A program made the position numbers and the translations under genes. Positions 16,444 to 25,409 of a stretch of DNA of 58,370 nucleotides are shown piece by piece. The stretch is from contig NZ_JAANAS010000050.1 in the NCBI RefSeq assembly GCF_011089875.1, forward strand, positions 116,042 to 174,411. Direction: 5' to 3'. The stretch comes from Psychroflexus maritimus. GTDB taxonomy: Bacteria > Bacteroidota > Bacteroidia > Flavobacteriales > Flavobacteriaceae. Positions within the stretch are counted from its first letter, which is position 1. Each line of letters begins with the position of its first letter. The notes beneath the pieces are model-generated. The model ran no database searches. It had not been told where the DNA came from and saw nothing but the letters and a program-made list of their open reading frames with translations.

Positions 16444-17442
16444 TTAATCACTTGTATAAGACTTAAGTTGTTTGTAAACAAACACAAAAAACATCACTAA
16501 AGAAAAGCCAAGAATTAAAAGCACAGGAAATAAAACTTTTTTACTAAGTGAAGCAATTGCAGAATCAAACTTAGCATTGAGATTTAAATGTACAATTTCA
16601 AGTACCTGCTCTTGCATCTTTACGGTCTTAAAAAGCTCGAGTCGTTGGTCTAAAATTTCTGTCTTTTGCTCTAGAAGATTTCCTAACTGCGAATTATCTG
16701 ATAACAAAACCCCCTGTTGTATTGATTTCAAACTAGCTAAACTACCGGCAGCTAGCATTACCGAGTCAATCTGAGTTATGGATTGGTCATTTTGAGTAAG
16801 CAAGTATTCTGTATTGTCTAAGCTCACTTTTCGGTATTCCTGTAAATAATCAATTTGATTGAAGTAATCCACAAAATTTTGCGCAATTCTATTTTTGTCT
16901 AAGCCGTTTTCATCAATAACAACAATTTGTAAAAGATGTTGTTTATTAAAAAAACCCTTTTCTAAATCTTCAAAAACCCAATCTAAATCATTGATTTCTG
17001 AAAGCGTTTCAATCCTCTCTATAAACTCTTCTCCTTTCATCAAATAATTAAAATCCCGAAGTGGTTTTACTTCAACATTTCTAATATACTTGTAATCTTC
17101 ACCAAATAGCTTTTTTAATTCAATTTTTGCCTCTTGGTCGGTATGTTGTTTTTGAAAAAGCGCAGGTATATTTTCAACGGTATTGTAAAACATCCTGTGC
17201 GTATTGTAATTGGGCTCTACAAGCATTTCGATTTTGGATTGTGAAGGCGTATTTACGTCTAACAAATAACCTCCTATTCCGCCTACAACAAGCATGGCAA
17301 GTACAATCCATTTGAATTTGAGATAAAAATCTACTGTATAAACAAAAGCCTTGGCTATTTTCTTGAAGAGATTACCTATTTTGGAAATCAAATAGCCTAA
17401 ATCAACTTCATCTGAATATCGATTGTTTTCTTGTGGGTTCAT
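16444..17442 (-). CDS. Wzz/chain-length determinant protein without kinase domain
   Basis: The 332-residue protein has the two-helix layout of polysaccharide co-polymerases, with one membrane span at about 46-64 and one at about 303-324. The periplasmic part between them is mostly helical and contains coiled-coil-prone stretches (about 205-295). There is no Walker box or tyrosine-rich tail, so this is a PCP-1-like protein and not a fused BY-kinase. It should set the glycan chain length together with the Wzy protein. It is the first gene of the run wzz-wzx-sulfotransferase-wzy-GT2. A weak -7-like TACTTTG is seen 20-26 nt upstream. Confidence 0.85.
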   Translation of the reverse strand: MNPQENNRYSDEVDLGYLISKIGNLFKKIAKAFVYTVDFYLKFKWIVLAMLVVGGIGGYLLDVNTPSQSKIEMLVEPNYNTHRMFYNTVENIPALFQKQHTDQEAKIELKKLFGEDYKYIRNVEVKPLRDFNYLMKGEEFIERIETLSEINDLDWVFEDLEKGFFNKQHLLQIVVIDENGLDKNRIAQNFVDYFNQIDYLQEYRKVSLDNTEYLLTQNDQSITQIDSVMLAAGSLASLKSIQQGVLLSDNSQLGNLLEQKTEILDQRLELFKTVKMQEQVLEIVHLNLNAKFDSAIASLSKKVLFPVLLILGFSLVMFFVFVYKQLKSYTSD

Positions 17443-17597
17443 TCTTTTCAGTTTAAAAATACAAAGTACGGGTTTTTAACGCAATTTTTACATTCTTATT
17501 TCCATTTATTAGATGTTTGGTTTTTAAAAAGTTGCTTATGTTGTTTAAGTAATTTGAAAAAATTTAGTAATTTTAAGTCACTAAAACCAACTTACTT

Positions 17598-18278
17598 ATG
17601 ATAAACGATTTTCTTCAACTCCTTTTTCCTCGCATTTGTGCCTGTTGTGACCAAAGCTTAATTGATACGGAAAATGTGATTTGCCTTCATTGCTTACACG
17701 ATTTACCCCTCACTAATGATTATACCACCAAAGACTTCATCATTAAAAAAGCGCTTAGGGGCAGATTAATTGTTGAAAAATCAAGCTCCTTATTTTATTA
17801 CGAAAAAGCAAGTATTGTACAAGCCTTAATACATGATTTAAAATACCGTGGAAATGAAAAAATAAGCCCTTACCTCGGGTATTGGCATGCCGAACTTTTA
17901 AAATCCGTGCATTGGAATAATAATATTGAAGCTGTAATTCCTGTTCCAGTGAGTAAAGTTCGACTAAAAAAAAGAGGTTTTAATCAAGTGCAAGGCTATG
18001 CTAAAGCTTTTGCTGAAGTATTTGATATTCCATTGATTGAAGATGTACTTTGGAGAGCTTCTTCAAATTCTTCTCAAGTATTTAAAGGAAGACTAGCAAG
18101 AACAGCTGTAATTGATAAAAATTACTTTGCAAAAAACTTAAATAAAATTCAAGGAAAACATATTTTAGTAGTAGATGATTTAATGACTACAGGGGCTACC
18201 TTAGAAGCCTGCGGAAATGTTTTAAAAGAAGCGAAAGACATAAAGATTAGTGTGGCTACTATGGCTATTGTTGCATAA
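17598..18278 (+). CDS. comF: ComF family phosphoribosyltransferase-like competence protein
   Basis: The 226-residue protein has an N-terminal zinc-ribbon with two CxxC pairs (CACC and CLHC, residues 13-32). The PRTase fold follows, with the PRPP-loop motif ILVVDDLMTTGATL near 193-206. ComF is needed for uptake of transforming DNA in naturally competent bacteria, where it works with the translocated single strand; a comEC gene also lies in this window at 50993. The gene is divergent from wzz and convergent with the cold-shock gene. The stop is followed at once by the hairpin shared with the latter. Confidence 0.93.
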   Translation: MINDFLQLLFPRICACCDQSLIDTENVICLHCLHDLPLTNDYTTKDFIIKKALRGRLIVEKSSSLFYYEKASIVQALIHDLKYRGNEKISPYLGYWHAELLKSVHWNNNIEAVIPVPVSKVRLKKRGFNQVQGYAKAFAEVFDIPLIEDVLWRASSNSSQVFKGRLARTAVIDKNYFAKNLNKIQGKHILVVDDLMTTGATLEACGNVLKEAKDIKISVATMAIVA

Positions 18279-18305
18279 AAAAAGCCTCAGATTTCTCTGA
18301 GGCTT
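18275..18305 (-). terminator. Terminator of the cold-shock gene, touching the end of comF
   Basis: AAGCCTCAGA and its complement form a 10-bp stem with a 4-nt loop. The T run is on the minus-strand side (complement of the A run at 18277-18283), so it ends the minus-strand cold-shock transcript. The A run begins on the last bases of the comF stop codon region. Confidence 0.85.
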
Positions 18306-18329
18306 AAAGGCTTAAATAATACTTATATA

Positions 18330-18527
18330 TTATTCAGAAATTACGCGTACTTCTGTAGCGTTCATTCCTTTTCTTCCTTCTGTTTCGTTGTATTCAACGC
18401 GGTCTCCTTCGGCTATTGTCTCATCTCCTAAACCAGTGATGTGAACAAAAATGTCTCTTCCGGTGTCTTCATTTGTAATGAATCCGTAACCTTTTGACTC
18501 GTTGAAAAATTTAACTGTACCTTCCAT
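18330..18527 (-). CDS. Cold-shock protein, CspA family
   Basis: The 65-residue protein MEGTVKFFNESKGYGFI... is a single cold-shock domain with both RNA-binding motifs, KGYGFI (RNP1) and DIFVHITG (RNP2-like). It binds single-stranded RNA or DNA and melts mRNA structure. The frame is open further upstream, but those 19 residues are hydrophobic and atypical. The upstream Mets also fall in or next to the promoter, so ATG at 18525-18527 is chosen. The gene is monocistronic, with its own promoter and terminator. Confidence 0.96.
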   Translation of the reverse strand: MEGTVKFFNESKGYGFITNEDTGRDIFVHITGLGDETIAEGDRVEYNETEGRKGMNATEVRVISE

Positions 18528-18559
18528 AATGTAATAAAATATTGTATTTAAATATGATG

Positions 18560-18567
18560 CAAACATA
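18560..18567 (-). promoter_or_regulatory. -7 element of the cold-shock gene
   Basis: The minus strand reads TATGTTTG, matching TAnnTTTG, 32 nt before the ATG. A GTTG lies about 14 nt further upstream, somewhat too close for a standard -33 box. The leader is short compared with the long cold-shock leaders of enterobacteria. Confidence 0.5.
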
Positions 18568-18797
18568 CATATAAAAATCATCAACTAAATGAATTTATAT
18601 GTTTTATTTTCATTTTCTTAATGTTAATTTTTTGTGTTTTTTGTAAAATGAGTCTTTTAAAAGCTTATTCTATCAAGCTTTATGGACAATTGACAGGCTT
18701 TTTATAGGTCAGAAAAAAAATCACTTAGTAAATTCATAAAAATGACCTTTGTCATAATGAGACGCATTTACAGGCTAAGCAACTTATTTTAAGTGAA

Positions 18798-19046
18798 TTA
18801 AAATTTATCTATGCCTTTTTCTCTCATTTTATCGAGATTTTCTTTAGATAAGGTATAATCAGAGAATTTTTTTCCTTTCCAACTGTGGTAAATAAAAAGC
18901 GGCATTAAAAAAAGAACGGTTCCTAAAACACTGAAACCAATCAGTTTTTCTCCTAATTCTTTGTGTTCTTCTGAGAAGCTTAAGTAGAAACCTGAAAATA
19001 AACTTAGTAAAACCAGCACAGCTAATATTCGTATAATGTACTTCAT
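18798..19046 (-). CDS. Small membrane protein of unknown function
   Basis: The 82-residue protein has two hydrophobic helices, about 5-25 and 36-54, joined by a short charged loop (SEEHKELGEKL). The hydrophilic, Lys-rich tail (KKFSDYTLSKENLDKMREKGIDKF) probably faces the cytoplasm. I do not recognise a family. A TAAATTTG -7 element lies 15 nt upstream, which supports it as a real gene. Its neighbours (cold-shock gene upstream, rsmI downstream, all minus strand) give no functional hint. Confidence 0.7.
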   Translation of the reverse strand: MKYIIRILAVLVLLSLFSGFYLSFSEEHKELGEKLIGFSVLGTVLFLMPLFIYHSWKGKKFSDYTLSKENLDKMREKGIDKF

Positions 19047-19060
19047 GGGTTTATTTTTTG

Positions 19061-19068
19061 CAAATTTA
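19061..19068 (-). promoter_or_regulatory. -7 element of the small membrane protein gene
   Basis: The minus strand reads TAAATTTG, matching TAnnTTTG, 14 nt before the ATG at 19046, so the leader would be very short. No good -33 element is seen. Confidence 0.4.
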
Positions 19069-19180
19069 CTGAAAATATATGTTTTTGCTTAGCGCTCTTT
19101 TAGGTGAGGTTGGATTTATGGCAATTATTGAGGCTGATAGAAAAAACTACTCACTTGAAAAATGTAAACTTCAGCATCAC

Positions 19181-19849
19181 CTACCTCCCTTCCACCACCA
19201 AAACCATTTCTCCTTTTAGTTTTCTAGCTTCAGAAATGGCTAGTACTTCTTTTAGTGTTCCACGTATTTGCTCTTCATAGATTTTTGATATTTCTCGACA
19301 TAAACAAGCTTTTCGGTCTTCGCCAAAATACGTAATCAAGTCTTTTAGCGTCTTATTAATTTTATAAGGCGACTCGTAAAATACTAAGGTACGTTCCTCT
19401 TGAGCCAATAATTCTAAGCGTGTTTTTCTGCCTTTTTTAGGTGGAAGAAATCCTTCAAAAACAAACTTATTAGAAGGTAATCCAGAAGTTACCAATGCCG
19501 GTAAAACAGCATTTGCTCCAGGCAAACAGGAAACTTCTACATCGGCTTCAACACAAGCACGCACCAATAAAAATCCAGGATCTGAAATACCTGGCGTTCC
19601 CGCATCCGAAATCAACGCCATTTTTGTTCCGCTCATCATCTGTTGTACTAAATCTTCTATTAGCTGGTGCTCATTGTGCATGTGGTAGGCCTTCATGGGT
19701 GTTTCTATACCAAAGTGCTTGAGCAACTTACCGCTTGTGCGCGTGTCTTCAGCCAAAATTAAATCGACTTCCTTCAAGACTTCAACCGCTCTAAACGTCA
19801 TGTCTTGCAGGTTTCCTATGGGAGTGGGGACTAAAATTAATTTCGCCAT
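19181..19849 (-). CDS. rsmI: 16S rRNA (cytidine(1402)-2'-O)-methyltransferase
   Basis: The 222-residue protein begins with LILVPTPIGNLQDMTFRA and LILAEDTRTSGKLL, and has SDAGTPGISDPG and PGANAVLPAL. This is the tetrapyrrole-methylase fold of RsmI, which methylates the 2'-OH of C1402 in 16S rRNA using SAM. It is shorter than the E. coli enzyme (about 286 residues) because the small C-terminal domain is missing, as is usual in Flavobacteriia. The start lies 6 nt after the rfbD stop, so it is the third gene of an rfbC-rfbD-rsmI transcript. Confidence 0.95.
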   Translation of the reverse strand: MAKLILVPTPIGNLQDMTFRAVEVLKEVDLILAEDTRTSGKLLKHFGIETPMKAYHMHNEHQLIEDLVQQMMSGTKMALISDAGTPGISDPGFLLVRACVEADVEVSCLPGANAVLPALVTSGLPSNKFVFEGFLPPKKGRKTRLELLAQEERTLVFYESPYKINKTLKDLITYFGEDRKACLCREISKIYEEQIRGTLKEVLAISEARKLKGEMVLVVEGR

Positions 19850-19855
19850 TCTAAC

Positions 19856-20695
19856 TTATTTTAGTTCGCTTAAAGCTGTTTTCCAATCGGCTATCTTATA
19901 GCCTAAAGCATTTTCAATTTTGGCACAAGACAACACCGAATTTTCTGGTCGCTCTGCCTTTGTTGGATAATGCTGGGTGGGTAAAACCAAATCTTCATCA
20001 ACTTCTATTAAGCGAGCAATTTCTTTGGTAAACGCATACCAAGTTGTGGCTTCAGAATTCGAGAAATGATAAATTCCGTAAGCTACTTCAGCCTTCTCAA
20101 TTAGCTTCAAAATCACTTCAGCCAAATGATAAGCATTGGTTGGGCAACCCTTTTGCGAAGTCACAATTTTTAGTTGGGTTCCTTTATTCAACAAATTCTT
20201 CATGGAAGTGAAAAAATTCTTCCCTACATCTGAATACAACCACGACGTACGGAGAATATAATGGGCTTCTAGATGAGTTTCAATAGCTTTTTCGCCTATT
20301 AATTTGGAAGCTCCGTAAGCGTTAATAGGCCCAGTAAGGTCGGTTTCTAGGTAAGGTGATTTTTTCTTTCCGTCAAACACGTAATCGGTAGAAATGTGGA
20401 TTAATTTGCAATTGTACTTGGCACACATTTTTGCCAAATGCTCTACCGCTTCAGCATTGATAGAAAATGCTTTTTTTGCTTCATCTTCGGCTAAATCTAC
20501 TTGCGTATAAGCTCCAGCATTAACACAAAAATCAGGTTGATAGTTTTGAAAGTAGGCTTCAACTTCATCAAATTTCAGCAAATTTAATTCAGAAGAGTTT
20601 TTAGCGTCTAAACTGATTTTAGGAAACTGATTCACTTTCTTTTGTAGGCAAGTGCCCAATTGGCCGTTGGCTCCAGTAAGTAGTACGTTTATCAT
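19856..20695 (-). CDS. rfbD: dTDP-4-dehydrorhamnose reductase
   Basis: The 279-residue SDR enzyme has GANGQLG near residue 8, the Ser/Thr of HISTDYVFDG near 100, and the catalytic YGASK near 127. It makes the last step of dTDP-L-rhamnose synthesis by reducing dTDP-4-dehydro-L-rhamnose with NAD(P)H. Its start overlaps the end of rfbC by 4 nt (coupled translation). rfbA and rfbB, needed for the earlier steps, are not in the window and must be elsewhere if the pathway is complete. Confidence 0.95.
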   Translation of the reverse strand: MINVLLTGANGQLGTCLQKKVNQFPKISLDAKNSSELNLLKFDEVEAYFQNYQPDFCVNAGAYTQVDLAEDEAKKAFSINAEAVEHLAKMCAKYNCKLIHISTDYVFDGKKKSPYLETDLTGPINAYGASKLIGEKAIETHLEAHYILRTSWLYSDVGKNFFTSMKNLLNKGTQLKIVTSQKGCPTNAYHLAEVILKLIEKAEVAYGIYHFSNSEATTWYAFTKEIARLIEVDEDLVLPTQHYPTKAERPENSVLSCAKIENALGYKIADWKTALSELK

Positions 20696-21237
20696 AACTC
20701 AAGCTGATTAAAGAGTGGAAGTTTTTGGTCTTTTGCTGAAAGAATCATGTCTTCTGAAGGAATTTTCCAGTCGATATTTAAATCGGGATCATCAAATCGT
20801 ATTCCAGCTTCTGCTGAAGGTTGGTAGTAAGCATCGCATTTGTATTCAAAAATCACTTTTTCAGACAAGCCAACAAAACCATGTGCAAAGCCTTTAGGAA
20901 TAAAAATTTGCAGGTTGTTTTCGCCCGAAAGTTCTACACTGTGATGCTGACCAAAACTAGGCGAATCTTTTCGTACATCTACCACCACATCTAAGACTTT
21001 ACCACTAATTACACGCACCAATTTAGCTTGTGCGTATTCGCCTTGCTGAAAATGCAATCCGCGTAAAGTGCCGTAAGAAGAAATAGACTGATTATCTTGA
21101 ACAAAATGAACAGATTTGCCGTATAGTTGCGCAAATTTTTGCTGATTAAAGCTTTCAAAAAAGCTACCGCGTTGGTCTTTAAACACATGGGGCTGTATTA
21201 ATACACATCCGGCTAAAGGGGTTTTTTCTAAAGTCAA
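20692..21237 (-). CDS. rfbC: dTDP-4-dehydrorhamnose 3,5-epimerase, TTG start
   Basis: The 181-residue cupin-fold protein carries GCVLIQPHVFKDQRG, SSYGTLRGLHFQ with the catalytic His near 61, VVVDVRKDSPSFG, and IPKGFAHGFVGLS. These are standard RmlC features. It epimerises C3 and C5 of the dTDP-4-keto sugar. The frame begins at TTG 21237; TAA stands in frame two codons upstream and the next residues (TLEKTPLAG) align with family N-termini, so TTG is the likely start. It is the first gene of rfbC-rfbD-rsmI. Confidence 0.95.
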   Translation of the reverse strand: MTLEKTPLAGCVLIQPHVFKDQRGSFFESFNQQKFAQLYGKSVHFVQDNQSISSYGTLRGLHFQQGEYAQAKLVRVISGKVLDVVVDVRKDSPSFGQHHSVELSGENNLQIFIPKGFAHGFVGLSEKVIFEYKCDAYYQPSAEAGIRFDDPDLNIDWKIPSEDMILSAKDQKLPLFNQLEL

Positions 21238-21522
21238 TGTTTAGTAATTTATAGTTTAGTAAGCCACTTTTTTGAAATGGCTACATTAATATTTCTGGTT
21301 TTGCTAATTTCTACAAAGTTATTAGAATAATTTAAACTTTGTAAATCCCACTGAGGTATTTCGTTTACTGCAATGAATTAGTAATAGACTGGCTTGCTGA
21401 AGAAAGGATATTGTTGGTATTAATATTTTATTTGATAAGGTAAAAGTAGGGGGATTTGGGGTTGGTGGTTATTCGTTTTTGGAATAGTTCTTATATCAGT
21501 TATCATTTGATATTACCGCAAT
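21238..21522. other. Gene-free stretch between rfbC and the nrd terminator
   Basis: I see no convincing reading frame, RNA gene or repeat here. It should hold the promoter of rfbC, but no TAnnTTTG element is obvious on the minus strand. Confidence 0.5.
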
Positions 21523-21561
21523 AAAAAAACCTGCAAATACACTATGTATTTACAGGTTTTT
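21523..21561 (-). terminator. Terminator of the nrdB-nrdA operon
   Basis: AAAAACCTG and AAATAC pair across a 5-nt loop with GTATTT and CAGGTTTTT to give a 16-bp stem with one mismatch. On the minus strand it is followed by a T run, 24 nt after the nrdA stop. Confidence 0.9.
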
Positions 21562-21584
21562 GGAATGTTTAATTTAAAATAGAA

Positions 21585-24032
21585 TTATGAACCACACATT
21601 AAGCAGTCATCTCCTTCAGCGTCTTTTGATTGTTGAATTAAAGCTTTTAATTCTTCTGGGCTTAACGATGAGTCTGAAGTCACATTGACTTTAGCTTGTT
21701 CTTGTTGTAGTCGTTGTGCGTTTTGTTTGGCTACTTTTTCAGCAGGTATTTCTACTTTCTTTTTTTCGTTATTAAGGGTGAACTTGATGGCATCTACTGC
21801 CGATTTTGTTCTTAGGTAATACATTCCTGTTTTTAAGCCACTTTTCCAAGCGTAAAAGTGCATGGAGGTAAGTTTAGCAAAGGTAGCTCCTTCCATAAAC
21901 AAGTTAAGAGACTGCGATTGATCAATAAAGTAGCCTCTGTGTCTAGCCATGTCTATAATGTCTTTCATAGAAAGTTCCCAAACTGTTTTATACAGTTCTT
22001 TAATGTCTTCTGGAATAATATCTATAGATTGAATAGAGCCATTATTTCGCATAATAGCATCTTTTACCTCATCATTCCAAAGGCCTAATTTAACAAGGTC
22101 TTCTAATAAGTGTTTGTTCACTACAATAAATTCGCCAGAAAGTACTCTTCGGGTATAAATATTTGAGGTATAAGGCTCAAAAGCTTCGTTGTTTCCTAAA
22201 ATTTGCGAAGTTGAAGCAGTTGGCATAGGTGCAAGTAGTAAAGAGTTTCTTACGCCATTTTTAAGGACTTGCTTTCTCAGTTTTGTCCAATCCCATCTAC
22301 CACTTAATTCTTCGTCCTTAATGCCCCACATATTATATTGAAACTCTCCTTTACTCATTGGTGAACCTTTATAAGTTGAATAAGGGCCTTCTTCTTTCGC
22401 TAATTCCATTGAAGCGGTAACTGAAGCAAAATAAAGGGTTTCAAAAATCTCTTGATTAAGCGCTTTGGCTTCATCTGAAGTAAAAGGCAATCTCATTTTA
22501 ATAAAGGTATCTGCCAAACCTTGAATTCCTAGACCTACTGGTCTGTGACGGAAGTTGGAGTTTTCAGCTTCTTTAACGGGGTAGTAATTTCTGTCAATAA
22601 CCTTATTTAAATTTCTAATTACACGTTTGGTAATTTTGAATAATTCTTTGTGGTCAAAATCACCATTTTTCACAAATTTAGGCAAGGCAATTGAAGCTAA
22701 ATTACAAACGGCTACTTCATCTGGACTTGTATATTCTAGAATTTCAGTACATAAGTTTGAAGAGCGAATGGTTCCTAAATTCTTCTGATTTGATTTTCGG
22801 TTACACGCATCCTTATACAACATATAAGGAGTTCCGGTTTCAATTTGCGATTCTAAGATTTTCTCCCAAAGCTGTCTAGCTTTAATTGTTTTTCTGCCTT
22901 TACCTTCGGCTTCAAAACGTTCATAAGCCGCTTCAAATTCGTCGCCATACATATCAAAAAGACCTGGACATTCGTTGGGACACATCAAGGTCCATTCAGC
23001 ATCAGCTTCTACGCGTTTCATAAATAAATCTGGAATCCACATGGCGTAGAAAAGGTCACGTGCGCGGAGTTCTTCGGCTCCGTGATTTTTCTTGAGGTCT
23101 AAAAAGCTCATTATGTCGGCATGCCAAGGTTCAACATACATGGCAAAAGACCCTTTTCTTTTTCCTCCTCCTTGATCTACATAACGTGCAGTATCATTGA
23201 AAACTTTCAGCATAGGAACAATCCCGTTAGAGGTTCCATTGGTTCCAGCAATATAAGAACCAGTGGCTCTAATGTTGTGAATAGATAGGCCTATTCCGCC
23301 AGCCGATTGAGAAATTTTAGCAGTTTGTTTTAGCGTATCGTAAATTCCTTCAATACTATCGTCTTTCATGGTTAATAAGAAACATGAAGACATTTGCGGC
23401 TTAGGAGTTCCTGAATTAAACAAGGTGGGTGTTGCGTGAGTAAAGAACATTTTAGACATCAAGTCGTAAGTTTCTAATGCACTATCCAAATCATCTAAAT
23501 GAATACCAACAGCCACACGCATTAACATGTGTTGAGGGCGTTCTGCTATTTCGCCATTCAGCTTTAATAAATAGGAACGTTCAAGAGTTTTAAAACCAAA
23601 ATAATCGTAATTAAAGTCGCGACTATAAATAATTCTGGAATCAAGTAAATCCTTGTTTTCTTGAATTACTTGATAAACCTCATCAGATAAAAGCGGTGCT
23701 TTTGATTTAGTTCTTGGATTGACATAATTGTATAGGTCATCCATTACCTCAGAGAAGGTTTTTTTAGTGTTTTTGTGTAAATTAGAGACGGATATACGTG
23801 CTGCCAAGTGGGCGTAATCTGGGTGAGCTGTGGTCATTGTTGCGGCTACTTCTGCCGCTAAATTATCTAACTCGCTTGTGGTCACTCCATCGTACAATCC
23901 TTCTATCACTCGCATAGCTACTTTGGTTGGCTCTACCAATGGGTTTAATCCATAACAAAGTTTTCTAACTCGTGCGGTAATCTTGTCAAACATTACTGGC
24001 TCCTTATGCCCATCTCTCTTTACTACATACAT
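21585..24032 (-). CDS. nrdA: Ribonucleoside-diphosphate reductase, alpha subunit (class Ia)
   Basis: The 815-residue protein has an N-terminal ATP-cone ([18 protein letters not shown], about 4-90) for allosteric activity control, followed by the ten-stranded barrel. The redox and radical residues are visible: Cys in [11 protein letters not shown] in NLCTEI, Cys in EVAVCNLAS, and the C-terminal redox pair in CLMCGS. It reduces NDPs to dNDPs. The gene follows nrdB by about 100 nt on the same strand and ends at a strong terminator. Length and motif order are normal for Flavobacteriia. Confidence 0.97.
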   Translation of the reverse strand: MYVVKRDGHKEPVMFDKITARVRKLCYGLNPLVEPTKVAMRVIEGLYDGVTTSELDNLAAEVAATMTTAHPDYAHLAARISVSNLHKNTKKTFSEVMDDLYNYVNPRTKSKAPLLSDEVYQVIQENKDLLDSRIIYSRDFNYDYFGFKTLERSYLLKLNGEIAERPQHMLMRVAVGIHLDDLDSALETYDLMSKMFFTHATPTLFNSGTPKPQMSSCFLLTMKDDSIEGIYDTLKQTAKISQSAGGIGLSIHNIRATGSYIAGTNGTSNGIVPMLKVFNDTARYVDQGGGKRKGSFAMYVEPWHADIMSFLDLKKNHGAEELRARDLFYAMWIPDLFMKRVEADAEWTLMCPNECPGLFDMYGDEFEAAYERFEAEGKGRKTIKARQLWEKILESQIETGTPYMLYKDACNRKSNQKNLGTIRSSNLCTEILEYTSPDEVAVCNLASIALPKFVKNGDFDHKELFKITKRVIRNLNKVIDRNYYPVKEAENSNFRHRPVGLGIQGLADTFIKMRLPFTSDEAKALNQEIFETLYFASVTASMELAKEEGPYSTYKGSPMSKGEFQYNMWGIKDEELSGRWDWTKLRKQVLKNGVRNSLLLAPMPTASTSQILGNNEAFEPYTSNIYTRRVLSGEFIVVNKHLLEDLVKLGLWNDEVKDAIMRNNGSIQSIDIIPEDIKELYKTVWELSMKDIIDMARHRGYFIDQSQSLNLFMEGATFAKLTSMHFYAWKSGLKTGMYYLRTKSAVDAIKFTLNNEKKKVEIPAEKVAKQNAQRLQQEQAKVNVTSDSSLSPEELKALIQQSKDAEGDDCLMCGS

Positions 24033-24136
24033 AATCTCTGGTATTTATTTTAATCTTTAATTGTTGTTGTTTCTTTGGTTTCTGTATTTACATACTACCT
24101 ATAGTAAGCATAGCTTGCATAGCTCCATAAATCACT

Positions 24137-25117
24137 TTAAAAATCTGCGTCAAAGCTAATTTTACTATCTTTTTCTTTGTCTTTTGACATTACGCCTGCT
24201 TTTTGGTATTCCCCTACTCTTTTCTCGAAGAAGTTGGTTTTTCCTTGTAGGTTAATCATATCCATAAAGTCGAATGGATTAGAAGAGCCGAATTCTTTTT
24301 CGCAGTCTAATTCAACCAATAATCGGTCGGTCACGAACTCTAAGTATTGAGTCATCAATTTAGCGTTCATACCAATTAAACTAACAGGAAGTGATTCTGT
24401 AATAAATTCTCGTTCAATGGTAAGCGCATCTAAAATAATTTCTTTAATACGTTCTTTAGGTACCTGATTAACTAAGTGATTGTTATGCAAGTGAACAGCG
24501 TAATCACAATGTAAGCCTTCGTCTCTTGAAATCAATTCATTAGAAAAGGTTAATCCTGGCATAAGTCCTCTTTTCTTTAACCAAAAAATAGAACAGAAAG
24601 CGCCCGAGAAGAAAATACCTTCAACTGCGGCAAAAGCAATTAAGCGCTCAGCAAAACTTGGGCTTTCAATCCACTTCAGTGCCCAATCTGCTTTCTTTTT
24701 AATGGCAGGGAAATTTTCAATAGCTTGAAAGAGTTTACTTTTTTCAGCTTCGTCTTTCACATAAGTATCAATCAATAAGGAATAGGTTTCTGAGTGAATA
24801 TTTTCCATCATGATTTGAAAACCATAGAAGAATTTAGCTTCGGTATATTGCACTTCATTGACAAAGTTTTCAGCTAAATTTTCATTAACGATTCCGTCGG
24901 AAGCGGCAAAGAAAGCTAAAATATGTTTGATGAAATATTGTTCATCTGCACTTAGCTTGTTTTCCCAATCTGTAATATCCTGGTGCAAGTCAATTTCTTC
25001 TGCTGTCCAAAAACTGGCTTCTTGTTTCTTATACCATTCCCATAAATCATGATGTTGTATAGGAAACACCACAAATCGATCTTTATTCTCTTCTAAAATA
25101 GGTTCATTTTTATTCAT
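24137..25117 (-). CDS. nrdB: Ribonucleoside-diphosphate reductase, beta subunit (class Ia)
   Basis: The 326-residue ferritin-like protein has the di-iron ligands in [17 protein letters not shown], the EGIFFSG helix and [10 protein letters not shown]. The radical Tyr is kept in the HSETY segment (four residues after the His ligand), so this is a tyrosyl-radical class Ia subunit and not a Tyr-less class Ic one. It generates the radical that starts catalysis in NrdA. It is the first gene of the operon. The 292-nt upstream region contains repeated GTTTTCAACA words that may be a regulatory site. Confidence 0.97.
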   Translation of the reverse strand: MNKNEPILEENKDRFVVFPIQHHDLWEWYKKQEASFWTAEEIDLHQDITDWENKLSADEQYFIKHILAFFAASDGIVNENLAENFVNEVQYTEAKFFYGFQIMMENIHSETYSLLIDTYVKDEAEKSKLFQAIENFPAIKKKADWALKWIESPSFAERLIAFAAVEGIFFSGAFCSIFWLKKRGLMPGLTFSNELISRDEGLHCDYAVHLHNNHLVNQVPKERIKEIILDALTIEREFITESLPVSLIGMNAKLMTQYLEFVTDRLLVELDCEKEFGSSNPFDFMDMINLQGKTNFFEKRVGEYQKAGVMSKDKEKDSKISFDADF

Positions 25118-25206
25118 AGCATTACAAATTAAAGGGTTAACTTTTTCAATTTAGGACTAACAAATATGTAAAATAAATCGCTATGAATTGGGCTTACCTT
25201 AAAAAG

Positions 25207-25250
25207 GTTTTCAACAGAGTTTTCAACAATTTATGTAAGTCCTTGAAAAC
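25207..25250. repeat. Iterated GTTTTCAACA words upstream of nrdB
   Basis: GTTTTCAACA occurs at 25207-25216 and again at 25219-25228, 12 nt apart, with an inverted GTTTTCAA at 25243-25250. They lie 90-133 nt upstream of nrdB. The word is loosely similar to a DnaA box, but a regulator cannot be named from sequence. The rest of the rodA-nrdB gap shows nothing recognisable. Confidence 0.5.
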
Positions 25251-25409
25251 ACTAGCCCAATCAAGCGTGAACTGAAAACCAACAACTTAGAATAAAAAAA
25301 GTGCTAAACCTAATAAAGGTAAGGCTTGACAAAGAATGTTAAAGTTTTGACTTTGAAATGAGCTTATCAAAATTCGTAAATTGTTTAGTTCAATTGATTT
25401 TATTTGCTA

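Noticed and set aside
18528-18584. Longer cold-shock protein with 19 extra N-terminal residues
   Set aside because: The added part is hydrophobic, unlike any CspA, and spans the promoter region.
24858-25052. 64-residue plus-strand frame
   Set aside because: It is antisense to nrdB, whose metal ligands and radical Tyr are all present.
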